From assembly GCA_032353305.1 (NCBI GenBank), contig JAUCNG010421466.1, positions 1 to 10,092 of the forward strand: DNA of 10,092 nt, in the 5' to 3' direction. Within the stretch, counting starts at the first letter, position 1. Each line of letters opens with the position of its first letter. Under the pieces are notes generated by a model, which saw only the letters and a program-made list of their open reading frames with translations, was not told the origin of the DNA and did no database searches. The translations under genes and the position numbers were made by a program. Source of the stretch: Cephalothrix spiralis. Its lineage: Eukaryota > Nemertea > Palaeonemertea > Archinemertea > Cephalotrichidae. This document shows positions 1 through 8,075 of this stretch, one piece after another.

Positions 1-184
1 TGAATTAGCAAAGGAATTCAGTTAGACATTTTTGATGTAAACTAGTTTGGTAAACAAAACATTTTATTTTCTCGGATTAACTACGGGTATCTTTTAATTA
101 TTTTCAAGACAAAATTGCTGGAATATATAGTATGTAAAGCGAGGGGACGAGAACGAGTGTACGAGGATTGAGGATTTCGAAAAT

Positions 185-510
185 TCGACCTAGATTTCCC
201 CGGATTTCCGTAGCTTTTTCCAGATTTTCCAAAACTTTTCTCGAATTTCCTTCATTGTAATCTTACTTTTAAAAAACGTTTTAGAATATCGGATTTGTTA
301 AATCCGACATACTTTCCCCCGGATTTCTCTCGATCTCACAGGATTTCTCTGGATTTCCACAGATTTTTCTGGTTTTCCGGATTTCTCTGGATTTTCCCGA
401 ATGTCTAAGGATCTCAACGGATTTTCTTAGAATTTCCCGGATTTCCGAAAATTTCCCCCTCGGATATCTCAAAATGTTCTCCGAATTTACCCCGGATTTC
501 CGACAAAGTG
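185..510. repeat. Degenerate GGATTTC-rich repeat array
   Basis: The hexamer-to-heptamer GGATTT(C) recurs many times at irregular spacing of about 10 to 25 bases, with variants such as GGATTTCTCTGG, GGATTTTCC and GAATTTCC. The pattern is that of an old, diverged simple tandem repeat. A minus-strand open frame across 281-472 translates to a Lys/Arg/Glu/Ile-rich string with internal repetition and is a by-product of the repeat, not a gene. Confidence 0.7.
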
Positions 511-521
511 TTCCCCTCCCC

Positions 522-522
<1 letters not shown>

Positions 523-554
<32 letters not shown>
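523..554. repeat. (CTAT)8 microsatellite
   Basis: Eight uninterrupted copies of the tetranucleotide CTAT lie directly after the pyrimidine-rich end of the GGATTTC array. Perfect tetranucleotide arrays of this kind are typical of animal non-coding DNA and are likely to vary in length between individuals. Confidence 0.97.
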
Positions 555-1126
555 GGTTTGCACTAGCCTGGATCTGGCATTGGTTTTAGGTGTGCTAGTT
601 TCTTCAACTAATTCTATGGTTTTCCTTTTTCCTTATTATATCTCAAGCTCTTTTTAGAACAGAGAGATAATTGTCATTAAAGATGTCATCCATGCTTATC
701 TTTGACTGATCCTCGATGTAAAGTATATATATCGGGAAGAGTTTACCATTATTTAGATATCCACAAATTTAATATATATATACTTCGTATAAACTCTTGA
801 GGTTATATCGCTTCTGTTCAAATTCAATTAATTTTATTGCATTATGACTGGATTCGGGGAACTAAACTTTTTTGAATTTATATCCTTGCTAGGGGTTAAT
901 TGTACACCAATTAATAATTATGTATCTAGAATGATTGGTATATTAAAATAAAACACTTAAAATTTAAATTACTGGTCAGTTGCTCTATCTAAAATTGTCA
1001 GTTTGTACACTCTTAAAATATTTGTTCAGATACAAAAACAACACCCACCTACGTCATAGAAAATTTTGAAATTTTTTTCCACCAGGTGACATCATGCATC
1101 ACTTTTCCGACACTACTTTCTTGACA

Positions 1127-1210
1127 CCACCCATTATCGAGACAAGAACCTCACTTTCAAGTCATAAGCCTCTGGTTACCCACCCATTATCGAGACCTCT
1201 TGAAAGTGAG
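1127..1210. repeat. Nested direct and inverted repeat
   Basis: A perfect 17-bp direct repeat containing CCCATTATCGAGAC occurs at 1127-1143 and 1180-1196. It is interleaved with a perfect 12-bp inverted repeat, CTCACTTTCAAG at 1150-1161 and CTTGAAAGTGAG at 1199-1210. The arrangement could be a local duplication plus a hairpin, or the remnant of a small mobile element just upstream of the transmembrane exon. No target-site duplication is evident. Confidence 0.75.
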
Positions 1211-1323
1211 ACCAATTTCCAAAAACACCCCACCCACCAGGTTTGGTGTCTGCACTTTCAGGACACCCCCCCCGATCAAATTTATGCAGATGTAGAAAAT
1301 TCAATTCATGATTTTTATTCCAG

Positions 1324-1483
1324 TGGAAACTCCTTTACCATCACCTCACCGAAGACATCTCCTCTCTGCTCAAATGGAAGATGATACCTCTTCCGGTTCT
1401 CTTCAAGTTATACCGGCTGTCAGCGGTGCTGCTCTGATTCTGTTAGGATTGTTATTATGCGTTTGCAAGGGAAAAAAGAAAAA
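1324..1483 (+). CDS. Internal exon 1: stalk and transmembrane helix of membrane protein
   Basis: This internal exon of a larger gene encodes about 53 residues: a hydrophilic Pro/Ser/Asp-containing stalk (residues about 1-27), a hydrophobic helix (about 28-47, VIPAVSGAALILLGLLLCVC) and a Lys-rich stop-transfer stretch (about 48-53). That is the layout of a type I single-pass plasma-membrane protein, with the N-terminal side extracellular. The left boundary is the acceptor TTTTTATTCCAG ending at 1323; the right is the strong donor GTATGT at 1484. The exon starts in phase 1, the usual phase after extracellular Ig, FN3 or EGF modules, and ends in phase 2. An in-frame stop at 1293-1295 shows the frame cannot extend far upstream. 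Read through the donor, the frame stays open to a stop at 1674-1676, so a retained intron would give a truncated tail. The extracellular domains are outside the window and the family is not recognised. Confidence 0.72.
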
Positions 1484-2780
1484 GTATGTACTATTGTTTG
1501 TTTATTTCGGGAATTTTCCATTTTACAATGACAACTATTATAATATAAGTTCTGATACGCATTTTCTCGATTCACTCCGCGCGAAAACAAGTACCAGAAG
1601 TCCAAAAGAATTACCGGATTCCAAGATGTTCATTTATAATATTTACCACACATTTAACATCATTATCATGTTTTAAACATTTTAAAATCTATTTACTCTC
1701 CTATAAAACCGATTAAATCTCGTCTTATGAAGCTCATTAAATAATGTCTTTTAAATAATTTAATATATTTAATAATGAGGTCTAGTTTGGCAAATTCCCA
1801 GCCACAAGTATTTGGCAAGTTCAAGGTCAATTTGTGAATTACGCTTCGTCCCGACTCGAGCGTTTAGTGACAGATCATGAGCTAGACATTTATCCGCGCT
1901 AATTAAGATCAATTAATACTATAGTCAAGCTTTCTTAAGTATGAAAGATTATTGGAATTAGTTATTCGAGATAAGAAGGCTACTCATATTTTGGTTATTT
2001 TCTTAAAAGTCATGGACATTCATTTCTACGAATGTATCTATATAATGTTAACATTTTTTTTGCTAATTCAGTACTTATCTAAATGAATACCGGTCCTACT
2101 TTTTCAACATTTGAAAATTCCTCCTACTTCTCCTTTTATTCTTTGGTACTTTTACAGAAAATGGTTTCCTACTTTTTAAAATAATTCCTAAAAAAAGTTC
2201 GGTTTCACAGTTTCAGATGGTTTTGTTACAAACTTTACCAGGGTATTAAAGTATGATTTACATGTAGGACCCTGGTAACGAGGATGATATGACCCTATTA
2301 AATATCAATGATCGCAGAGTATTGCGATTTGTTTCAAACGATAGCTCCTACTTAAAAAAAACGTTATTTAGAATGGAAATGGAAGCTTTTTACATACATA
2401 ATCACTTGATAAAATTTTCCTCGCCTCGCTTTGCTTAGCTCGATTACATCAATGAATATTGTTTGTGTAAGCTGGCGCGCAAAATAACAGTTTTCTACTA
2501 ATATAGATCGGTCCTTATACATCTAAAATATGTCATATGGGTCTAAATTGTGGCAATTCCGCTAAGTGTTTTAAAAGCCGCGATTTCAAAAATTTCTCGC
2601 CTCGATTCCCTCGGCTCCATGACATATATTATTGTTTTTATGAAATTTAACCTTTGTCTTATTATATGTTCATGTGCAATGATATCCCTTCGATCTAAAT
2701 TGTGCTGCAATTCACTCAATCAGTTTTCTGTGCACTCATGTGTATTTTTGAATATTAATATTTTTTGCTTAAATTTTCAG
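1484..2780 (+). other. Intron 1
   Basis: The intron runs from the donor GTATGT at 1484 to the acceptor AAATTTTCAG ending at 2780. It is AT-rich and contains no other convincing coding segment. It includes a perfect 10-bp inverted repeat (2235-2278) and a weak, diverged local duplication around 2421-2720 sharing TCGCCTCG and CTAAATTGTG blocks. The open frame at 2550-2795 crosses the acceptor and has no protein-like features. Confidence 0.6.
2235..2278. repeat. Short perfect inverted repeat
   Basis: TTACCAGGGT at 2235-2244 is the exact reverse complement of ACCCTGGTAA at 2269-2278, with a 24-base loop. It could form a small hairpin or be the remnant of a mobile-element end. It has no other context. 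Confidence 0.8.
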
Positions 2781-2808
2781 GGAGGAAGTCTATAGCAATG
2801 TGACAACA
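2781..2808 (+). CDS. Internal exon 2: 28-nt microexon with YSNV tyrosine motif
   Basis: Just after the acceptor AAATTTTCAG, the frame inherited from exon 1 (phase 2) reads E-E-V-Y-S-N-V-T-T up to a possible donor GTTAGT at 2809. EEVYSNV resembles the acidic-residue-plus-YxxV sites bound by SH2 domains, and it lies a few residues inside the membrane in the predicted product. Ending at 2808 leaves phase 0, which matches the next exon in its Ser/Thr/Pro-rich frame. The donor is moderate because the base before GT is A rather than G. If it were not used, the frame would run on to a stop at 2899-2901 and make an alternative terminal exon. The exon is short enough that automated gene finders could miss it. 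Confidence 0.55.
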
Positions 2809-3107
2809 GTTAGTATAGTCAGAAAATCAACATCAAATGCTGTACGCACTGCTTTTTTAACTCACTTCTCTAAAGCATCATGGTGTATTATTATATCATA
2901 ATGTCGACACCGCACATTATGAAACTGCAGAACTCAACGACCACCTTTGGCCTTTTTATATTGATTTGTTTTACGGACCCAATTTTTTTTTAATAACTAG
3001 TCGACGGCAAAAATAAATAAAAATTTAATTTCTAATTTCCGACATTTTTTCATTTCGCCTGAAAAAGTCGGCGGGGGTATTTTTGAAAAATCTAAAGCTG
3101 CCTCTGC

Positions 3108-3476
3108 TTTTGAATAGTGAGGCCTCTTGCAGGGAATAAACCGATGACCTCAAGGGTAATCAAATGTCGTTATAACCTCAAGTTGACCGGAAGTTCATAG
3201 ATGCTGTACTTCCGGTCTCATGAGAGACTCATCAGGGCTTAGCATAGAACGAGTCGTAATATCCAGTCTATCGGCCATGTTGCATATTAGAGCTCGGAAA
3301 CGGGAACCATTACACAATCGCCATTCTTTTAGCATGGAAATACGGCTATCTAACCAATATATCAATTTGGCAATAGGCAAGGTATAACTAATAAGGAATA
3401 ATTCTAGGCTAATTAAAGCAATGTTTTGGGAATTCTTTGGGCCTTTTTCGCTATTGTGCAGGTGATTCGCATTCAC
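3108..3476 (-). other. GC-richer block with unrecognised minus-strand ORF
   Basis: This block is less AT-rich than its surroundings. It carries a minus-strand open frame of 93 codons (3195-3476) whose product, containing WLDSRISMLKEWRLCNG and CNMADRLDITTRSM, has no motif I recognise. Near its 3' end, on the minus strand, come CTGATGA, a GTCTC/GAGAC hairpin and a 10-bp GACCGGAAGT/ACTTCCGGTC hairpin (3185-3217 on plus). The most likely explanation is a fragment of a mobile element in the intron. A genuine antisense gene is possible but unsupported. Confidence 0.3.
3185..3217. repeat. Perfect 10-bp hairpin
   Basis: GACCGGAAGT at 3185-3194 is the exact reverse complement of ACTTCCGGTC at 3208-3217, with a 13-base loop. 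It lies beside the hammerhead-like CTGATGA box on the minus strand. Confidence 0.85.
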
Positions 3477-4104
3477 AAAATACGGTCTAAAAATTTAATT
3501 AAAAAATACAATTTTATTTTATTTTTGGAAAAAATTCTCGCGCCTGCATGCGGATCCGTAAACCGATAAAAAAAGGCATTGTCAACATGTTTTTGACTCG
3601 CTCGCAATTATCTATCGTTAACATGAAATCGTTTGCTGGCATGATTAACAAGATTCAATGCTCGCTTGCTCGGCAGCAAATTGATGTTGGTTGCAGCTTC
3701 ACAACGTGCGAATATGGGGGGGGGGTGAAGAATTGACCAAATTCACAACTTGCTTATAATTCTGCATCATATTCACATATACCTCTGACTGAAGAAGCAA
3801 TATGCGACCAAACTATATATCCCGTTTGTTATAAACAGGGCACTTAATGCACCGGAATTTCCCGTAAAATCGCCTAGCTCCGGAATGTGCTTATGCCATG
3901 TTGGAATGTGCCTCCTATATTTCCCCAATAGAAAACATAAATTTTAGACAAAATATACACAAAAATTTAACATATTTTGAATAAAAAGTCGTTCGGGCAA
4001 AAATTGTCATGACTGGTTGGTCAGATTGTGACTTTCATCCAATTACCAACCAAGCTTTTCAAGATTTTGTGTTCGAAATGTAGGACTTATCCTAAAAATC
4101 CTTA

Positions 4105-4647
4105 CAGCGTGTCCCAAAATTATGGAAAACAGCAAGATGATGTCATATTGTGACTTAATGATGAATATTTTAGTAATTGCTAAAAATACACATTTTAGAG
4201 CAAGGTCTTCTCTCCCAAATAGAACAGATTTGGTGCAACTAAGGGAGCTAAAATGATTATCTTTGGTTTAATTTTCCTCGGCCTAAATCCCATACTAAAT
4301 CGAGAGTAGGCTATTTTCAATCGCTCTAAAATTAATCTTGTCAATATTTCATGGCATTTTTTATTAAAAAAATTTTAAATAGTAAATTAGATACGAAATT
4401 TAAAAATCACAAAAAAAAAATCCAAAAAGGACGTTAATTTATAATAGAATTAACAGCCTACTGGGGAAATTGAACTTTTTGGTCCTTTGGGAAATTCATG
4501 AAGCTTAGTTGTTGTTAAAACGATTTGGACCAAATTTATTTTATTTGAGAAAAAAATGACCATGTTCTCCCTAGTGATCACTAGTAACGATATGGTCAAT
4601 TCATAATCAAGTCACAATCAAGTTTTCCATAATTTTGGGATACGCTG
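4105..4647. mobile_element. Mariner-type MITE, copy A
   Basis: The element starts CAGCGTGTCCCAAAATTATG at 4105 and ends with the near-perfect inverse, CATAATTTTGGGATACGCTG, at 4647. It is flanked on both sides by TA (4103-4104 and 4648-4649), the target duplication expected for Tc1/mariner transposition. The inverted similarity continues inward (GGAAAAC and GTGACTT against GTCACAA and GTTTTCC). At about 543 bp with no transposase frame, it is a non-autonomous (MITE) copy. The interior shares long blocks with copies B and C, for example TGAACTTTTTGGTCCTTTGG, and it contains a perfect 14-bp palindrome at 4571-4584. Assignment to the mariner superfamily is inferred from the TA duplication and terminal sequence only. 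Confidence 0.88.
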
Positions 4648-4677
4648 TATTTTGGTAAAAATAACCACCCAAAATTC

Positions 4678-5195
4678 CTAAGAATAAATCTCTTTAACAT
4701 TGAAGGGGGGAGTACTTTTTTTTTGGAAGCCAACTTTTAAAATTGGAAAATCTCTTCTATAATCAAAAGTTTTGTTTCAAATCATGAATCATAGTGATGT
4801 ATTATCTACAATCTATAATACATCCTTATTAGTTTTTGAAAATTGTTTTTAATTTTGTGCTTTTTTGAAGGCACAAATTTCTTTTTTGAAACAGGAAGTG
4901 CAAAAAGTGAATATTTTTGCAATTCACGCTGAATTTCCAATTAATTAATATATTTTTTGAAATTTTGTTTTTGCACTTTAAATATCCAAAAGAATTTGTT
5001 TATTCTTGCCTTCAAAAAACATGAAATTATCAACTATGTTCAAAAACTAATCAAGATGTATTATAAATTAAAGAATATACATCATAATGATCAATGATTT
5101 GAAACAAAACTTTTGATTATAAAAGAGATTTTCCAATTTTTAAAGTTGGCTTTCCAAAACAAAGGTACTTCCCTTCAACCTTAATCTTTCCTAAA
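4678..5195. mobile_element. Foldback element, about 0.5 kb
   Basis: The two halves are reverse complements over most of their length, meeting near 4942. Matching landmarks include GGAAGCCAACTTTTAAAATT (left) against AATTTTTAAAGTTGGCTTTCC (right), TAATCAAAAGTTTTGTTTCA against TGAAACAAAACTTTTGATTA, and TTAGTTTTTGAA against TTCAAAAACTAAT. Small insertions make the pairing imperfect. No open frame of note is present. The element starts about 30 bp after copy A ends. Its exact ends and any target duplication are not clear, so the superfamily is open. Confidence 0.82.
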
Positions 5196-5578
5196 CAAAA
5201 AACTACTATAATTCCTATTTTTGGAGATGATTGGCACATTTCACCATGTTATGCGCTATGACTTCTTTAATTTTCCACCATGATGCTTATTTAAAATATT
5301 AATTCCTTATATAAACAGTTCAATCAGGTATTTCATCGTGAAATTTCCTTATATTTGTTTTGTCTGAAGTGTAGACTGTACCGTTTACACTTAACAAAGT
5401 TATATGGTTGTTTTGTTATCAAAAAAGCATTGGTATTGTAAGCAAAGAGTAGAGACACATACTTCCTAGTACCATATTGTACACGTACATGTATGTATTG
5501 TACTACTCTGTTGTTAATGAGTATAAAGTAAATTAGAACAAATTATTTCACCTCTCAAAATCTAGACATCTCGATATA
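5196..5578. other. Intron 2 segment between repeats
   Basis: AT-rich sequence without a supported exon, RNA gene or large repeat. It has a short alternating stretch around 5478-5500 rich in GTACATGTA-like words. It ends with the TA that flanks copy B. Confidence 0.5.
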
Positions 5579-6104
5579 CATTGTGTCCCATATTGTAACT
5601 TAATTATGAATATTTTAATAATTGCAAAACATATTTGGGAGCATGGCCTTCTCTCCCGAATAAAAGATATTTGGTGCAGATCGGTTCATAACTAGGGAGC
5701 TACGATGATTCTCCCGGAGAACGTCTGATTTCATTTTCCCCAGCCTACTCATATACTCAATCGAGAGAATGCTATTTTCAATCACTCTAAAATTAATAAT
5801 GGAATTTTTTAGTGTATTTCAATTTCTAATAAACTTTTTGGTGAATAGTTGAATAAGAAATTTAAAAAAGATTAAAAGGTCATAAAGAATCACATTTTTG
5901 AGAAAGGACGTTCATTTGGGGAATTGAACTTTTTGGTCCTTTGGGGAAATTGATGTAGCTCAGTTGTTAGACAGATTTGCACCTAATATATTATATTACC
6001 ATGATCTCTCTAGTAATCACTAGCAGGGATATGGTCATTTCATAATTGAGTCACAATATATGATGTCATCTGGCTGTTTTCTATAATATTATTAGGACTC
6101 CCTG
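5579..6104. mobile_element. Mariner-type MITE, copy B
   Basis: This second copy of the family is in the same orientation as copy A and about 526 bp long, with TA on both sides (5577-5578 and 6105-6106). The left end reads CATTGTGTCCCATATTGTAA. The right end, reverse complemented, reads CAGGGAGTCCTAATAATATT and continues into GAAAACAGCCAGATGACATC, which matches the left end of copy A closely. Shared interior blocks include CTTCTCTCCCGAATAAAA, TCGAGAGAATGCT and the GGTCCTTTGGGGAAATTGAT region. No transposase is encoded. Divergence between A and B points to old insertions. Confidence 0.85.
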
Positions 6105-6611
6105 TACATTTGGCTGAATGACATGTTTGATTATTTAGTTAAATTTTGGTCGAAACACGCAATGTCGAAAAATGTTTCGACTAACCCCATTGTCATTTTA
6201 GACCCAGGTGAAGACTTCGGATCTCGCTTCGAATAATTGAGATGAAGAAGCTTTCTTCTTCTATATAGGGCGTCAGGTGACTGGCTCAAATAGACACTTA
6301 ATGGTCCGCTTGCTGAGTATTACCATTAGGCCTGTAGACCTAACCCCGCACTCTAATCTATTTTCTATATACCGATTAGCAGTGGGGTTTTTACCCCGAA
6401 GGGAGGGACAGTGACCCACTCCACGTATTTAACCTGACCAAGCCACCCAGGTTTATTCCATCTGATACCCGCTAGCATACATTCATTAGTACACAATTAT
6501 TACAGCATAAATAAAATGAAAAAAGACTTTCAGATGTCTAGATATTGATTGGTGTTCGTTTTTTATTAGTTATCTGCACTTCAGTAAAAAAAATCAGTAA
6601 ATTATGTAATT
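6105..6611. other. Hairpin-rich GC-richer intron block
   Basis: From about 6149 to 6480 the sequence is clearly less AT-rich than the intron around it and has several hairpins. One is a perfect 9-bp stem, GTCGAAACA at 6149-6157 with TGTTTCGAC at 6173-6181. A second, imperfect stem pairs AACCCCGCACTCTAATC with GATTAGCAGTGGGGTT across 6342-6389. No long open frame, tRNA-like cloverleaf or clear splice-bounded exon is visible. It may be part of a SINE-like or other dispersed repeat. I cannot identify it. Confidence 0.45.
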
Positions 6612-7129
6612 AGGGTGACCATCACTCACCTCGGAAAACAGGGAAGTTCTAAGACCCAAAAAGTCCGGGAAAATTTAGAAGTAAGTCGGTGAAAAACCCG
6701 GGGAAATATTCTTGAGTACATGTTATTAGTTTATACTAAATTATCTGACGTGACCGTTACAAAGTATCTTGTCACGTCCAGGCGTCTGCGCCGCCGCCGA
6801 AAAAAAACCACCCGAGATCTTATTGTCACTGCCAAAAGATCGAGGATTCATTTTTCAACTTCAATCGTTTAAACATTGCGCATAAGAACAAAGTTAAACG
6901 ATTGAGGTTTGATTTTAAAGGATGAATCCTCGATCTTTTACCGGCCATGGCCAAAAAGGATCGCGCCGACGAACCGTTTTACGTCGGCGCACGCGTCTGG
7001 TCACGTCAAATAATATAATATGAACTTCTTTTGATACTCAAGAATGTTTCTTCCCGACTTACTCAGGAATTTTCCCGGAACATTTTTGAAATTATCAGAG
7101 AATTCTGGGAATTTTGTCATTGCCACCCT
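6612..7129. mobile_element. Foldback/MITE-like element with AGGGTG ends
   Basis: The terminal AGGGTGACCATCA at 6612 is answered by TCATTGCCACCCT ending at 7129. Long stretches in between pair in inverse order: AAGTAAGTCGG with CCGACTTACT, TATTCTTGAGTA with TACTCAAGAATG, TCTGACGTGACC with GGTCACGTCA, AAAAGATCGAGGATTCAT with ATGAATCCTCGATCTTTT, and TCAATCGTTTAA with GTTAAACGATTGA. The whole 518 bp folds near position 6880. A CpG-rich 9-bp hairpin (GCGCCGACG at 6963-6971 with CGTCGGCGC at 6982-6990) is specific to the right arm. No protein is encoded. Flanking target duplications are not clear, so the superfamily is unassigned. Confidence 0.85.
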
Positions 7130-7956
7130 GATAATAATAAATTTCAGTTATTTAAACAAATACTAACTTCTTGCTTAAACAATTAGAAAAATGGTTTAAA
7201 ATTAATTGGTACCCTTATACAGTGACATACTTTTGCACTTTATTAATATTAACGATTGCAATAATTCAGAGATTTTTTCTGTGTCTTGAATTTTACCAAG
7301 ATTTTATTATATTAGCCCCTAGTATTACGTATAATTACTAAAATTGATAATTATTTTATAAATATCTTATTTATTTTATTTTTTCTTAGAACAGTAAGTT
7401 TTTATCATAGTTTTCTTGAAGATTTCTTTGTTGTTTATTATTAATTTCGTTCATTTGTATTAACATTAATCCATAATTTTTCTTGATCTATTATTTTGAA
7501 TCTGGTTTAACAGTTTTTGACATAGTTTTCTAACACTAGTTTAATACATTTTATGCTTGAATTATTAACTCAAAAATTCTAATTCAATCAAAATTATTTA
7601 TAAAGGGGTAAAATAGGCCAATTGTCCTGAGCAGGTTGCAAAATAATTGAAATTATCGGCGAAATGGGAAGATTTAATTTTAATTTTAATTTAAAAAGTA
7701 GGATAGAGCTATAAAAACTGTGATATTTCGTCGATAAGACAGATATTTATTATATATTACTTAATATCTTTATCTAAAAATCAGTATATTTTATTATTTT
7801 ATTTCAAATTCAAAATAAAGAACGGTGATTAAACATTAATATTTCTTAATTCAAATGGCTCAAAGATTTAGTTGATTTTAGTTTAATCAAATATATCTAA
7901 TGTATTTTCATATGAATTTGAAAATAAATTAATTGTTTTGGTTTATTTTTACTCAG
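7130..7956 (+). other. AT-rich end of intron 2
   Basis: Very AT-rich sequence with no supported gene, exon or sizeable repeat. It ends in the strong acceptor TTGGTTTATTTTTACTCAG at 7956. Confidence 0.6.
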
Positions 7957-8069
7957 GGGCCGACTATGCAAGAAGCCTGCGGAGAGATATCGCCTTATTC
8001 GCAATCTGAGGATACAAGAAGCCCAACTACAACGCATGCGCCGAACGGTGACGCCAAAGTTCATAGAAG
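7957..8069 (+). CDS. Internal exon 3: Ser/Thr/Pro-rich cytoplasmic tail
   Basis: The exon is bounded by a strong acceptor (long T-rich tract, ACTCAG) and the donor GAAG/GTATAA at 8070. Read in phase 0, as required by exon 2, it gives 37 residues including QEACGEISPYSQSEDTRSPT and then THAPNGDAKVHR, a hydrophilic tail with one tyrosine in PYSQ and several Ser/Thr-Pro-like sites. It ends in phase 2, which exon 4 needs. A second frame, one base later, is also open across the whole exon and reads as a basic segment, KKPAERYRLIRNLRIQEAQ and onward. That frame joins exon 1 directly if exon 2 is skipped. The third frame has a stop. A truncated MITE begins six bases after the donor. The preferred frame rests on phase consistency with exon 4. 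Confidence 0.62.
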
Positions 8070-8075
8070 GTATAA

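Larger units (their letters stand above)
1..1323. other. Upstream intron, no supported exon
   Basis: No open segment in this stretch combines convincing splice signals with protein-like composition. It is AT-rich and holds a degenerate GGATTTC repeat, a CTAT microsatellite and, near its right end, a small nested repeat. The plus-strand open frame at 1094-1384 is repetitive, rich in His, Pro and Thr, and crosses the acceptor of the next exon, so I treat it as chance. The segment is read as intron because the exon starting at 1324 begins mid-codon and needs an upstream exon outside the window. A missed small exon cannot be excluded. Confidence 0.55.
2809..4104 (+). other. First part of intron 2
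   Basis: No exon is supported here. The segment starts at the proposed donor GTTAGT and includes AATAAA hexamers at 3012-3021, a GC-richer block at about 3108-3476 and a G8 run near 3717-3725. The plus-strand frame at 3548-3736 lacks splice signals and recognisable protein features. Confidence 0.5.

Noticed and set aside
281-472. Minus-strand ORF of 63 codons
   Set aside because: It lies wholly in the GGATTTC repeat. Its Lys/Arg/Glu/Ile-rich product simply mirrors the repeat unit.
1094-1384. Plus-strand ORF of 96 codons upstream of and overlapping exon 1
   Set aside because: It crosses a good splice acceptor, uses a different frame from the transmembrane segment and is built on the local repeat.
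2421-2720. Possible tandem duplication sharing TCGCCTCG and CTAAATTGTG blocks
   Set aside because: The offsets between matching blocks differ (176 against 152 bases) and the intervening similarity is weak, so it is not reported as a repeat.
5955-5975. tRNA A-box-like sequence TAGCTCAGTTGTTAG in MITE copy B
   Set aside because: No B box or cloverleaf follows, and the matching positions in copies A and C have lost the resemblance, so it is a chance match within the element.
7381-7400. Very short exon-like arrangement, TTTTCTTAG then AACA then GTAAGT
   Set aside because: A 4-nt exon would break the phase chain between exons 2 and 3, and AT-rich introns yield such matches by chance.
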